NCBI GenBank assembly: GCA_020086605.1
Contig: JACBWW010000002.1
Location: forward strand, 22,557,405 to 22,621,404
Reading direction: 5' to 3'
Length of the DNA: 64,000 nt
From: Lanius collurio
Lineage: Eukaryota; Chordata; Aves; Passeriformes; Laniidae
Positions 1 through 15,000 of this stretch are shown here, piece by piece; the first letter of the stretch is position 1, and each line of letters opens with the position of its first letter. A program made the position numbers and the translations under genes. Under the pieces are notes generated by a model that was not told the origin of the DNA, made no database searches, and saw only the letters and a list, made by a program, of their open reading frames with translations.

Positions 1-3000
1 AAATGGTAATGTTTGCAGGGAGAAAATGCTTTCAAAAATATATATATTGTGTGTAAGAGAAGTTAATTTTTCTTCTCTAATCAGGGCTGATTTAGAAAGC
101 AGTCTGCATGCTTTTGTGTCTTACAGCCTCCTCTTGAATATGATACCCAATCCAAGTCTCAAAAGCAGAGAGGCAGAATGCCAATGATCCAGGTAAAAAT
201 GTAAAAAGCAGCAGCAACTCTTGCCTGTGGCATTGTAAAAGTCAAACCACTGTAGCAGATCCTACCACCTAATGAGAAGGAAGAAGGGGAGCTCTCACAT
301 CCGAGATGCAGGCTTCCTTAAAAGATTTGGCATCAAGGCTGCAGCTTGAAGGCAAGAATTCACTCTCGTCCCCCCTCAAGCAACTGGGTGAAGCCAAGCT
401 TTGAATGTCAGGCCCTGTCATTGCAGGCAGTGCACAAATGCCCTGAAGTAATGCCACCACCAAGGCAGCACTCAGTTGTCAGAGCACCAGCAGCACAATT
501 CACAAGAAAACCAGCAAATACGACAGTGCAGGAATATGAATCTGAAGACAAAGCAGAAACTGCAATCAATTGAGAACACGCAAGGCAAGGCTCAGAAAAA
601 TAACAGTTTGCAGAGGACTTTTCAGTGCTGTGGCAGTAATTCACTGTTGGGTGCCATGAAAGCAAAGGGCCCTGCCCAGGCTGCAGAAGGCCTGACAAGG
701 TTGGACTGTAAAACAGCCACTCACCCAGCAGCAACATGGCCAGCACTGCTCAGTGTTCAGTTCTGCCCAGACAGCCCCACAAATTACAGACACTTTAGGA
801 CAAGATTCCTCTCAGCTAACTCTGACTATATAAAGGGTAAGCATAAGGTGCATATATGGGGTATCAAAGTTATATAAAGGGTAGGAATAAACAAGCCAAC
901 CAAAGTTTTCTCTGTAACAAAGACAGAAAATCACCTTTGGATGTCAAAACATCTTGTGCATTTTAAAAGTCCTCCTAAAAAGGGCCATGTTACCCTTGTG
1001 GGATACCCCTCTTCTAGCTATGGTGAGTACCTGGACAACTGGCTTAGGCCTGATGGCTGTGTTTTTGATGGCAAAAGCTATTTTACAGGATTCCAAGCCT
1101 AATTATTAAGCTTATGTTCTGACTGGACCTTTTCATTCAAATATAACTCACGTTTGTTTCCTTTATGCAAACATCCAACAGAATTTTTTTTTTTTTTAAA
1201 GGAGAAAGAACTATAAAAAACTATAGAAAAAATAATTACAAGGAAAAAGATAGTCTTACTTTAAGTTCAATAGAGATTCACTTTTTTGCTTTTTAGTGCT
1301 CTTTTGCACTGGTAAGTGGGAAATTGGGCTCCTATGTTCTATGCAGCACTTTGTGTGGAACAAACCAGCTCCACAGATCAGACATCTAACATATGTTGTT
1401 TACATAACACTTTCAGCTGTGTTGCTACTCTCTCTGAACTCAACAGTTCCCCAAAATTTGGGATCATGCAAATTCTTCTATTAGGAAAAAGCATTTGGCA
1501 GTGGAGCCTGGTATCTATTATAGAAACTCTGCTCTCTGACAAGGAACACCAAGTCCCATTTGCCGGGTTTGAGGGTGTCACACGATAGGAGATTTCATCT
1601 TCTGGCATCTTTCTATCAGCCTAAAAAGACTCTCTCTTCTAGTCTGTTCAGTGTTACTCAAGATAGCTGTTCTCAAAGCTTTCCTTTATGTCTTTTTCCC
1701 CATCATTTCTGAGGCTCTGTGGTTCTTCTGTATCATGGATACCTGAAGGGTCCAGGATGTTCCTCTGACCTGGGCACTAATGTGAATATAGAAAATTATC
1801 TGAAGAACATCAAAAGGTCCCAAAGGGTTTAACCACTTCTACTTAAAAAGGAGGACAGCAGTTGTCCCTAAATTCAAAAGAGAGCCATCACTGGGTCATG
1901 CTATAATCTGAGGCTGTGATGTCAGGAACTGTTTTTAGTGTATGCATTCGTGTGATCATAGATTGGGCCAAGATAAAGTGGAACCTCTGTATCACTGTAA
2001 TGAATAGAATCATAAGAAATTATATTAGCAGGACCTTTCTAATTTCCTTTCTATTAATTCTAATGTATATTCCCAAGAGACATGTCAGAGTAATGTAAAA
2101 TAGCTGGGCCTTATTTGAATTATGTACTTTTGGACTCATGTCCTGTTACCTTCTGCATCTAGAATACGTAATGAGAAGACGATGTACAGCACTATCTCCA
2201 GCTTCTTGTCATCTTACAGCATATTCACAGGGTTACTCCTGTCATTGTTATGAAGTCATTAAAGCCCCGTGGCACACAGAGGCAGCCTGCTTCTATTTCT
2301 GGTCCAGCTCAACACTGTGAGGAAAGTGCCATCCTTTCCTAAGTGGAGTCAGGCTCCCATGGAAACTATGCTGTTGTCATCTTGGATTTGCCCTCCTTGA
2401 GCAGCAAGTCCTCAGTGGCCACTTGTGGAGCCCTTAAAGGTGCATTTGCCGTCTCTGTAGGAAACTGCCTGGGTAAAATATAAGAGCCTGTCTAGGTAGA
2501 TCAGGCCTTTGTTCTCAGTACCAGAGCTCTGAAACCAAAACAAAAGCTGATGCCCTCAATGGAACAAGTCCAAAGAAGTGGACAGAGTTCTCCTGCCCAT
2601 GCTTGAACCACTCACATCCAGTACACACTACTCTGAAAAGTACACATAGAAGATACTTTCACCTTGTCTAAATCAATTGTTTCTTATCTACAATACCAGA
2701 TTGAACCTCTAAAGCAAGATTGTAAAAAACAGGAGAAAGGGGATTAAAGGGTGAAGAAGAAAGATCCTCTCTACATTTCAAAACAAAACAGGAATCTTAT
2801 TAGCATTTAAATTAATAGACTACCTGGATAGTGAAATCCTTATGAACTGTTGTGCTCTAGACAGAAGTGAATCTTGACCCTCATTACCAAAGCCACCCTG
2901 CATGTGACAGGGTGTTTGTGAAGCTGGAGAAGCAGATGTTCTCCAGACCAGCATCTCCTCTCTCTCTGTCTGCCTACAGTCAAGAGAGACTAGACTTGGT

Positions 3001-6000
3001 GACCCAAGTGATTTTTGCTGCTGTTGTTTTCCTTAATAAATAACATTAATATTAATACAATGGCAATGACAAAACAAAACTAAAAACCGTAAACCTGAAG
3101 ACACCAGCACAGCAGTGAGCTGCACAGGTCAGCACCCTGCAGCGAGCAGTAATCTGCCTATTTTGTATTTGAAGGGATAACAAATACTCACTGCAGCCTA
3201 AATAACAACCACATGCCTACAGAACTCCTACTGCCAAGAGAAGGGTTGTCACATGCATGAGGTTGTCATGTGCTCCCAGCAGCAGTGCCACTGAGAACTC
3301 TGCTTAATGCTCGTATCCCAGTTCTGTTCCTCCTCACCACAGCACAGCAGGACTCAGCCTTGCAACACAGCCTTTCTCCAGACTGGCAGCTGCACCAGTA
3401 GGAAGCAGGTCTTGGGGAGGTGAGAAGATAAAGCCTTCTCTTTGCTTACCAGGAAAACTGCATCAAGGAAGAGAGGCAGTGAAGGTCACTGCGCCTTCAG
3501 GGAGAGGAAGACGATGAGGCAGGCTTGGGAGATGAGCTACATCTGTTCCAACTGAAGTTATTTCCGGCATGGGCTGCATTATGCAGGAGATGAGCACAAA
3601 GATACACCATGGTGGTGGTCTTCAAATATGTGGACAGACCGCTCCAAGTCCTGAGCTATCTCTTCATAGCACAAGCTGTTGACCCACAGAGACAGCTTCT
3701 TCAGTGAGATAATGATGTGCAACATTCTTTCTGGGGCCATCCCCACACTTTCTTCTACTGACTTTACTAGGTTTGGTGAATGGATATGGCCATACTCCTG
3801 TGGCATTGCCACCTCTTAGGGTTATATCATTAATCTAATGCTTTAATCACAACTGCAGCTGAGGACTTGCATAAGCATCTTTCATGTTGTTTCTTTTCTA
3901 GTAAGTTTTTAAGCTCTCGGGAAGAAGAGCTGAAAACCTGAAATTAATACGCATCAAACCATGAAGCACAGAGAAAAAAAGCCCTGAAAACCAGTCATGA
4001 CTTCTCAGCTTAGCAGGTATGCTAAGGGCACAGCTGAGGTTGGCAGTCTAAGAGGCCTTTGTCGATGCAATGTGAGATTCATGCACAAACTTTAAGAAAA
4101 ATGTGTGTGTTCCAGTGACTGCAGGGGAACTGTAATTAGTCACAGGCAATGATAGCAAAACTTCTCCTGAGAGAGCAAAATCAAGACTCACAGGTCTGAA
4201 TAAAGTTAAAAAAAAAAATAACAGCAGCCATGATGAAAGAGAATATACTTGCTCACCCAAACACAACCCTGACTCTTCTTGAAGATGAGTTTCAGGTGTC
4301 TCTGCTAATGTTCCTGCCCAGCAAGAGGGCAGCCTCTCTTTCCCGAAGCACACTCTCTTGAGCAATTTTCTCATAAGGATTCAGCTGCCAATTAAAAAAG
4401 AAAATTTTAAAAAATTCTTTATTTTTTGTGTTGTTAAAAACTTTTGACTTACTGTACAGGCCAGCTCAAAAAGTAAAAATGAGCCACTTTCATAATCATG
4501 TTTCAGAGGGGAAGTAAATAAACATGACTGCAAAACCACCAGCTCCATCTCCTCTCCTAATCCTGCAGTGGGACCAGAGAGAGAAGCCACCACAAAAGAG
4601 TTCAACTCATCAACAACAGGGATAATAAGAGCCCCAGAAGTCTCAGTTTAATATGTAAATGAGTGAGCACAGCTCTGATATGGATGCAGCCACCTGAGTG
4701 TAAGTAATGTCAGTGTAACCTCAATCTCTTGAGCTGTATTGACTTATTGTAAAGATATACTACCTCAGCTTCGCAATAATGGCACATCTTCAGCATTTAT
4801 CCTCTGCTCCTTTTTCACAGCATTTACTGATTCACACAGTGTAAATTCAGAGACTGAAACAAAACCTTAGCTCAAAGTAATTGATGGGGAGATGCCTATT
4901 GGATACCAGGGGATAGAGTTGTTGGGCAAAGTTTCAGAATTTCCAGTCATTTTTTGGACAATTAGTGATCGGAAACTCCAATTTCACTATAAATTATTTT
5001 AATTAAAATTAGGTTTGTTCCTTAAACTTATCTACAAAACCTTATTATCAGTGTACCGGCCATTACACATCTGAATTTTCAACATCATATGCTGTACTTC
5101 TGAACCTGAACAATACTGATCGCTGCTTGAATTGCTTTTCAGAAACAAAAAAGTACAAAACAAAGTTATACAAAATGACAGAGAATTCATCTGACTCAGC
5201 ATCCAACTGAAGACCAACCACATTCACTCTCATGTAAGAGGTAATAGTGAGGAATTTATTCAACTTGAATCTAGAGAAACCCGCTGTACCTGGTCCTCAT
5301 GGGATGCTTTCATGCAAATCCTGATATTGCAAAGCTGGGTGATTACAGCAGTCAACAAGTTGAAGGACTGTAAATGGTGCATCACAGCCTGCAGAAACCC
5401 CGAACTTTCTGTTCTGAAGGAAAGGAACAGAACAGAGAGGGAGTAACTGCTGGGCATACCCAGCTATTGGAGAGCAAACTTGGGGAATATAAAATAATCC
5501 GGGCAACATATTGGAGTTTCAACAAGGACAAAATAGAGCAATAAAGGATAAGAAACAAAAAACCCAGAACTGGATTACCAAGTACAGTCTTACTAGATCC
5601 ATGCTCTATATCCTACTATATATTGCATTTCACCAGAAGACAGAATTTAATATGAGCTGGGGAAGGACGGCTACACATGTGGGTGTGTGGATGTTGTGGG
5701 TGGGAAACGTTAATAAGGCGAGAACAAGTGAGCATTAATTACAACTGTTTCTCAAATGGCTGTTTCTCATTTTAGTCTCAGATATACCAGTAGCTGTAAC
5801 AGTTTTCTTTTAAAAGCATAGAGAAATGTTTTCTTTTGTCTTTCAGCTGTTTTGGATAGAGCAGGAAATAAACATAAACTGTAATAATAGAATATAATTA
5901 TATACTATCTTCAGAAGATCTCTACATTGTTATGAAGCTGCTGAGATGGACTTGGGCATACCCATTAGGACCTCTCTTGTTGCAAAAGGTGGGACAAGAA

Positions 6001-9000
6001 GCCTCTTTATTACAAAGGCTGCCCACAGACAAAATCTACATTTCCAAGTGAAGGAGAAACCAATTTTCTCTCCTTTTACAGGTGGGGAGAGTCTTGGTTC
6101 ATTGCTGTCTCTTCCTGCTTTTTACCAGCAGCCAACACAACTGGGCCAGCATAGTAAAAAATAAACTTCTCAGTGCCCTTTTTTTTTGCAGCAGCAGCAG
6201 GGTACTATCAGAGCAAGAGGCACAATGTCAAGCCTGAGAAGTCTCATTCAGTCTACTGCTGGGAGACATTGTAAAGTCACAGTCCAGTTCAGTGATGTCA
6301 AGAAATTTATACCATTTAAATTAAGTGTCTAAAGGATTAGATTTCAGCCAGATATATCCAAGGATATTCTCCTGTCACACACCACTTCTGTTCCAACCCC
6401 AAAAAATCCGACTGCAGTAGGAGGCGTTGCAAGCCAATCATCAGCTACTTTATTAAGGGGGAATTCAAGTGATTAATAGAATTAATCCATTATGAAGACT
6501 GAGCACACAGAGTCCATTTGTACACAAAGTGAGAAAGCAAGCCCCTTGCCTGCCAAGTGAAAGGCTTTCTGACCCTATACCATCTACTCCTCTTCCAAGA
6601 GCAGGCAGACAACAAAATAAGTCTAAACTCCGAAGTGTTTTGTAGGGGATTTTTTATATATAACTACTTGACTTCTACTCAGTAAATGCTATCAATAACG
6701 AACTATAGCCATCTCCCTTCAAAGGGCCTGAGATGCAATCACATTATGTCCATGTTGCTTCATAATATTTTAGGGATTATTCTAAGAAATACATTCATTG
6801 AGCTAAGCAGCCAGTGCAACTAGGTTTCCCTTGTGCGCTCTGATAATGATTTTTACCTAGCAGCAGCTGGAAACCAATAGATCTGATGTCTTTCCAGAGA
6901 AGCTTCTGTTCCTAGGAAGGTCAGTCATCAAACAGGATTTGTTTTTCCCCTGAGACATGTTGAGGTCTTATAGATCTGTATGGTGTTAAAGTTTTGCAAA
7001 TAGCAGAGAACCAGCTTTCAGTAACTACGTCTCCTTTCAGAAAGAAAGAGATCTTTGAGTAGGCCGTATTTATTATGGTGATAAAAAGAAAACAGAGTAG
7101 AAAACAATGAGACAATTAGTAGAAGAAGACAAATGTTTCTGAAGCAAGGTGAAATATTTTCCAGACTCCCCAAGATCCCAGACAAAGTAAATAGACTCAG
7201 AAGTTTTGGACTTCTGTCCTGCCCATCCATTATAAAGCTGGAAATCCAGAGACCTCATCTGAACCAAATCCCAGCCTGTGGATGCTGTGCAAGAATCCCA
7301 TTCCCAACTTTTCAGACTTGTTTTTTTTCCAGATTTTTCTTTCTACAAATATTTCAAAAGGTCTGCTTCAATCCTGATTAGGGTTGTTTTTTTTAATTTC
7401 CTTTCCCAAATATTCCAAAGGATGAGAAGGTGCAGGTTTCATTTCAGCTCTAAACATAATGCAGTCTTTTGCTTTACTAATTTTGCATCACTTCATAAGT
7501 CATCCTTAAGGAGCTTGCTCTAGAGCACTGTTGTCAGAGCAGAACCCTGCATCATGCTATTAGTACTCTTAAGATTTTCATAGTAGAGTTGAACAATAGA
7601 AATCTCACAGCAAAGGTCTATAACATAAAGGCAATATCTCCTTGTTTATGAGCAACTTGTCGCTTGCCTGAGTAGTGGTATCTTACCCTTCAGAGGTCCA
7701 GCAAAATGAAGGGAGCTCTTTGGTAGTTTTCTCTGAGGCTATGGTGTAAAGAGGAGAAAGGCAGAGGTAGAACAAATTGAATCACAACATTTAGGCCTTG
7801 AGATAGAGAGATGATGGGAAAGAGAAAGCAAACCTGATGTACTGCTTCCCACCAGGTACTGTTGCCAAAAGAAGGAAACAGGAAGAGAAAGCATGCCAAG
7901 ACCTTTCTGGCCTGCTGACTGCAATGGAGAGATCAAACAAAGTTTACATGAAGGGCCCCAAAAGCCATTCATCTTTACACTTTAGGCTCACCTGGCAGGA
8001 CAAAAACGAGAACAAAAGATATGACCACGTCATGAAATTTCCAAAGCAAAATCCTAAATCAAGAGACCCATGGCTATTTTAGAGTTTTATTATTAAATAG
8101 ATCACACAGCTTTCCAAGATTCCAGGCCAGTTAGTATGTAAAATTAGATCAGAGTTTCTGGTGAATCTGAAGGCTTTAGTCTGACCCATGTAATAGACTT
8201 GGTGATTTGTAATTGTTTCCCATCCACAACTAAAGTTTACTATATTCTTAGAATTTCCTTTAAGAAAAAAACACAACAAAACACACCAAAAAACCCCTAA
8301 CTTATGAATACTTCTTAACACTGAAGTGTGAACTGAATGAGAGGAGAAAAGAGGCTGCAGTCCTATACCCACCTTCTTGTAGTTAACCCTGCTCCTGTGG
8401 CACTCTGGTGGTATTCACACTACCCTGTTCAGTTGTACATTGCCCTGTCTCAGGCTCTGACTCTGCTGTACTCACCATCTGAGATGATGCAACCAGACTA
8501 AAATCACTGTGTGAATATCCATCTATATCACATCTGTGATTTTTAAAAAGTGTACCTAGTCATGTGCACTTTCCAGTTTTATATTAGGCCCACAAACAGC
8601 TGGGCCATCTGAGAGATTTCATCAAGCATAAAAGCAGGAGAGAAAAAGCAGAAAACTTAAATATAGTTACAGGATACATATGTATTTCCTGCCACAAGGT
8701 GTTTAAAGCTTAAGAAAATCATAAGCTGTTAAGTTATTATAAAATGCGTTAGCCTGACAACAGTGAGTCACTTCTTCCCAGGTCACCCAAGCATTAAAAA
8801 CTGTGGGTGGAGGTGAGGAATTTATAAAAAAATATTATACAAATAACTATTAGGACTATTATTGCCCAGAATAACCATAAAGAACACAATGGCTTCCTAT
8901 TATTCAATGGTTTGAAGAGTCATAAGATGAAGGAATTAACAATGCTAAGTTACTTCTTTCTCATTAATAGGAGAATCAAACTGTACAAGACACAGCAAAG

Positions 9001-12000
9001 AGAAGGGGAATCAACTGAACAGAATTTTTTAGATTTCAAAACTCACTATGCTTAGATCCTTACAAGTGGAAAATCATTAGAATACTTCCAGAGGCCAGCT
9101 GAAGCACAGGAATTGTGCATTTAAAGAAACATTTTTCTCTGACGGAACACCACTATTTTACTGCTGCACTGACATCACTAGCTAGCCCCAGCTCAGCAGT
9201 CCCCTGGTTCAGCTAGGAAGCATCCATACCATTGCTCCTTAGTAAGCACCATGAAAATAGAGATGGAAAAGACCACCTACTAGATAGACAAAGAGCAACT
9301 GTTGAAATCAGCACCTCTGTGTTTCCTATGAGGAGCTAAATATTCCTTTTCTCACAAATGTTATTTCAAATGAGTAAATTGGAGACTGTAGGCAGTAGGT
9401 GAAACTCAGGCACCCACACCTACCAACAAATGTGTGTTCTAGCTTCCCTTATATAATTGTTGCTTGCTGAAACTGATCTATTCCATAAAAGGCTATGATT
9501 TCCAGGATACAGGGGAAACTCAGAGTGAGGTCTAAAACAGCACAAACAATTTCTTGCTAACTCTTCTCATTGAGCCTTCAACTCAGAGGTAAGATCAAGT
9601 GCTGGCATCCACTGGTGCTATAGTAGTGGACCAGTGTGCAAAAGCAGTAAAACAACCCCTTAAATCTTGAGGAGAGGAAATCTCCTGCTTTGGGTTCCAC
9701 TGAGAGTAAAGCTAATGGAAGAAGATCAAATAGGTCTTTGGCCATCCAGTCCGATACATTATTAAATCTGTTGCAGTATTCTAGGACAATGCACTGAAGG
9801 TATTGTGGATATAGAACTCATATTTGAATCCTATCACGTTTATCCTATCACACGAAAGACCAAAATTATTCCTCCTGCTAAGATAAGTACGTTAGATGAC
9901 ACAAAAGGAAGCTGTGTGAGAGATCACATGGTTTTACCTTTTCTTTCCTGCCTGTGTTGGACGTTATAGAAAGTGATCTCTTGTCTTTTCAGAAAGACAG
10001 GCAGTAGCCATTTATAGGTATGCAGCAGAGAAAGCAAGAAGCATAATAGTTACTTATTTGGTGCCTAGCAATGGGCATATAAAGGGGATTTGATGGGAAG
10101 ATTTTCAGGCAAGGAAGAAGCAATTCAGAAAGCTTCTTCAAATGCACTGTGTAACATAGTATTAAAGTTTTCAGATTCTTTTCTGTCCATAGCTCAGTGC
10201 CAGAGGTTTTGAAAAACAGCTTCATAAAACAATCACAATGACTTTAATTAGAAGTGAAAGCAGCTTACTGTATGCAAACACATAATGGGGAACAAGTATA
10301 CCTACTGAGCTCTCCCTCAGAATTCTGCAAAGAAAAAGTCAAAAATCTACTTTAAAGAGCCCAGGAGACAGGCATAAAATGAAACAATTCATCCAGACAT
10401 AACACATAAGATTTTGGGGGGGACAAAACTATCCATTATTTTTCAACTCTTCAAGCTCCACATTTACACAAAAAGCATGATAAAACACTTATTTCCAGCT
10501 AGTCATTCTTTCTGCCAGAAGTTGCCCCCTCTGTAGGAGCATATTGTCAAGGCCCTGTATCCTGCTCAGTCACATCTGCTTGCAAACTGGCTTTTTTGTT
10601 CTATTCCACATGATTTGCACAGGAACAGCTAAGACGAGGCTACGTCCTGCCCTTCACAGGCACAGGAAGGACAGCAAGGGACAGCAGTTTCCATGGACAA
10701 TAAAAGCCATTTTGCTGGTTCAGACTCAATGACTAGCTCAAGTACTTTCCTAAACTGCAACAGGAAGATCCACTCATGCATCTCCAGAAATCTTGGTCCC
10801 CGCACCATGTTCTGTCTTTACTCACACACGGTGCCAATCCATGGACAGGTTTATCAGTATTTTCCATTCATCTCATCACTGAGATGGTTCTGCAAACCTA
10901 GGCTTTTCCTCTAGCAAGAAAAGCAGATGGGCTCCCAGTAATTTGAGGGGATATCCAGCTTCACAGTACACGTGGAGGGAAAAGGAAAAGCCAGGATGAA
11001 ATCTGTTAGACTGTTCTCTCAACTCTGCCTCAGATGTACTGGAGCATACTAAGGGAATCACATTCAGTGTCTCAGTTTCCACTCCTGTGGTTCAAGAGTA
11101 TCACTACTGCCCAACACCATGTGGATATGTGAGGGTTCAGGATAGAGGGGATACTCTAGAATGTAAAATGGAAGCTGTATATACAAGTACAACAACCTAT
11201 TAGAGTATCATCAAAACTTAACCCAAACATCAAGGGAATGTTTTAATGGAAAAGAAATGAAAATAATTTCTATTTGTTCTCTAGATTCCAAGATAGGAGC
11301 AATGCTGTGACATAGCTCTAGAAAACAACATTCAGTGAAGCAATAAGGGTTTCTCTTTGTGAAGACTTCTTCATTATAAATTCATTTTATTCTGAGTCAA
11401 AAGACTCACAAGTCTTTCCTGGGTTTAGATTGCATTCTCTTAGAATTGTTATCCCTTGTTGTCATATTCCCTCCTGCCAATACAGTAAGAGAAATCCTAA
11501 TGCCCTGCATTAAAAACTACCCAGCTTTATTAGCTTGCAGAGACATGACCACAGATTTAATCTATTAAAGCCATCAGTAATTGCAAAGTATGAAGCAATC
11601 ATCATTTTCTAGAGTTTAGGAACAAACAGAAAGCTATCTGAAAGTGTATAAATAAGACAAAGTAGAAATCGGAATACCTCAGGGCTCTCTAGGGTGATTT
11701 TTATATTAACCAGGTTTCCTGCATCTTTCCTCTCTACCATCCCATTGTACTTTTTCCCTCTGTTTTCCCAGTGTTCCATGGGCTTTCTTTCCTCACTTTT
11801 TCTGTCCCAGAGATAAGATTCAATCACAGACAATATAAAGAGAATATTTTATTGAGGCCAGATGACTGAGAAGTCTCTCAGGACTGAGGGTACTCTCTTC
11901 TCTAACACAAAGTTATTGGGTGGGGAGAGGTTGTCCACTTTCTTCTTAATTTATTTAAACTTGGGATTGCTATCTTGCTGTAAATTGCAAGGGGCCACAG

Positions 12001-15000
12001 GTGCTTGCAGGTTTTACTAACAGCTAGGCAAAGTCAGCACTAATGCAGAGATTGATAGTTCAACCTCAGCTAATTCACCTGTTGGTAAAACCAAAAATGC
12101 CTTGGTGCATCCACTGCCTCTCATTGTGTAACAGTTAAAAACTACTTTCTTGTCACTGAAGACAAATTAAATTGTTCTGCCTAGTTATAGTTTTAATGAG
12201 CTTCTATGTAAAGCAGCACAAGGCATGTGGATGGCCCTGCAGAAAGTCTCAGGCACCCCCCTGAGTTTGAGCCAGCACACTTAGGTGGATTGACACTGAA
12301 GTTTCACCAATGTGTATGTTTAGTCATAGAAACTCTCTTCCTTTGGCTTTTCAGCCTTTTCCAGTATTTAAAATAAAAAAAAAAAGTCCACAAAAAATCA
12401 GGATAGGTATGCTTCATATTTAATAACACAAAAACCTCAACAGGTTTAGATAAGCATGTAACAGGTTCAGGTAAGCACGTGAGCTACCCACCATCCATAA
12501 AGAGGGAGTTCCTCAGGTAATGGACTGTCTCAAATACTGGCTCTACTGAAATAAACGTCAGAGCTCACATGGACTTCAGAGGAGCAATTTTATCTTCCTT
12601 AAATTGCCAAAAATTACAAAATTGAAGTGAATATCCCAAAGAATAGACAGTCCAGAGATTTCAGGTACTTTTTTTGTCAAGATATCAGTAGTTCATAAAG
12701 AGGTTGGCCACAGCTTTGATTTAGGTTAAAAGGAGCACACAATAAGAGACATATGGGCATTAACGGTAAAGCAAGTATATTTTAGCCTGAATTTAAACAG
12801 CGCTCAAGCAACTTTTTCTGTCTGGTAATTATCATCCTTCCCCATATTTTTTGGTGCTGCCTGGGCTAAAATTTTCTTTGTCTGCTTTCTTATTTTTCTC
12901 CCTTCCAGAAAACTATTGAATAAATTTAAAGTGTGGCTTGACTGAGGCCACTGTCAAGAAAACTTAAAAACTTATTACCATAACAAGATCACATTAAAAA
13001 CAATCTTTAAAACATGTTGTTCTACATCTGCCTCTAATTTTTTAAGACAAATGGTTATCATCTCACCTACTGGATGAAAAGGAGAGGGTTTGGGGTTTTT
13101 TCTGAAACACTAGGAAGAAATGCCACTGTTATGTGTAACACTTAAAAATGATAGCACCAAATGCATCTTCTTTGAAATCAAGCTGCACTAGTAGGCAGGT
13201 TCTGTCCAGCTCAGAAGTCCTGCTCCCCTTTAGCATTACTCTCCTGAGGGTAGAGGTTACCCTTTGTTGAGATACTATGTAGTGTATAAGAACATGTTAC
13301 TTCACTTTAAGAAAGAAAAGGGGAAGAATAGTCACGTCCTAGCATTTATAGTTCACAGACATTTCCCCAGGTGGGGAAAATTTTTAACTACCAATGACCT
13401 TACTAGCTCCTGCTGGTAGTTACTAATGGATGACAGCAGTAAGAAATAGTATAAAGAAATAATAATTGGACTTCTATCATAAGAGAAACTTTTCATTTTA
13501 AATACAATGGCTTTTTGAATTACAAGTGACTTGGCCAGGTTTCAGGATTAGTGACCACTCACTTGTCTGGTTCACCATGTCTATATATCATGCAGTTTAC
13601 TGAGACCATGCAATCAAAACTTCCCACCTTGAGTTTGGATTGACCCTTTAAGGACTTAAAAGAAGTTTTAGAGAGAGAATTAAATTCACAGGTGTGCCTA
13701 TAAAATTAAACTGCTGCTTTTTAATAGACTCATAACTTTTCTGAAACATTGAGTTCTTTCAGAAAGATTACAGCCTGATCCAAACAAAGCAGCAAGTGTA
13801 AGAATTGGGAAAGCTACCACAAAACAGAAGGTCTTATCAAAAACTGTACAATATTACAAGAAATTAATTGCAATTGTACACACAGCCAAAAAAATGTTAC
13901 TGGAACATTACACTCAGAAATATACATGCACAAAAAATTGTAAACTTTCTTCTGGCTAGCTGCATACCAAAGCACCTGCTAGACTGTAGTCATAAACTGA
14001 CTAAGTTTTCATGGGTTATTATTTTCTGAAATATCATTTCAAGAAGGGCAGAAATAGTTACTCAGTCCTTGAGGCCCAGCTGCTTGCCTGCAGGGCTACA
14101 ATTATGTACTGCAGAGACGAGGGACCAGACCTCAGGACAGCAAACCTGCCCTTCAGCCCTGGTGTGCACCAAGAAACTTCACAAGTTCCTGCATCAGGGG
14201 GTATCCATGTCCTCAAATAGCATGAGCAGAGGATGCAGGAACCTGGTTTAGCTGGAGTCAAGTAGGGAAAACTTCCATCAAGCAAACTGAAGGGATGTAA
14301 TTCTTGTTGATGGGTAGGCTGAGAGCACTGATCGCTTCTGCTGGCTGAAATAGGTTTAGAAGAGGGTATTCTCACAGCACTCTCTGTCCTATCCTGGTAA
14401 CCCAGCTGCCAGCTCCATCTGCGTAACAGAGCTGTGAGGCAGAAAGTACCCCTGATACCAGCACTAGCTGCCAGTCTGTTTCCTCCTCAGAGGGTGCCAA
14501 CAACACAAGTGCAACGGATGAACACAGCAAGCTGTCCTTTGACCTCTGTCCGTGCTTACAGTCTAATTAGCCACAGTCAACTGAAACTGAAGGTTGTTGG
14601 ACACCCTTTCCCTTGGCTGAAAGTGGTGGTGGTACAGAAAAAACTATGCACCAAACCTGCTTCTGACTCTAAGCCAACATATCCAAATATTAAAGGACTC
14701 TAGGTACCATAAAATCAAAAGCAAGGTTAAACAACAACAGGGGTGCGTTCAGGAAAACTAAAATAACATATGGATCAAATGCCTTCCTTTCTTAGCTTGT
14801 GGTCACTTACTGCAAAAGCATCTCTACAAGGCTAAAATATTGCCTACACAATTATCATCAATTATGGTATACCTGCTAAAGGTCCAATTTGACACATCAG
14901 AGCTGCAAAACAGATTATACAAGCAATTCTCATCACATCCCAGCTAGGTTAGCTTTACTCACCACAGAAAAACAACCCAAGGGCCTCAGGAACACAACAC

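Noticed and set aside
11060..11090. 'gtctcagtttccactcctgt' resembling the MIR 'cctcagtttcctcatctgt' block
   Set aside because: Only one short block matches, and the preceding MIR core is absent.
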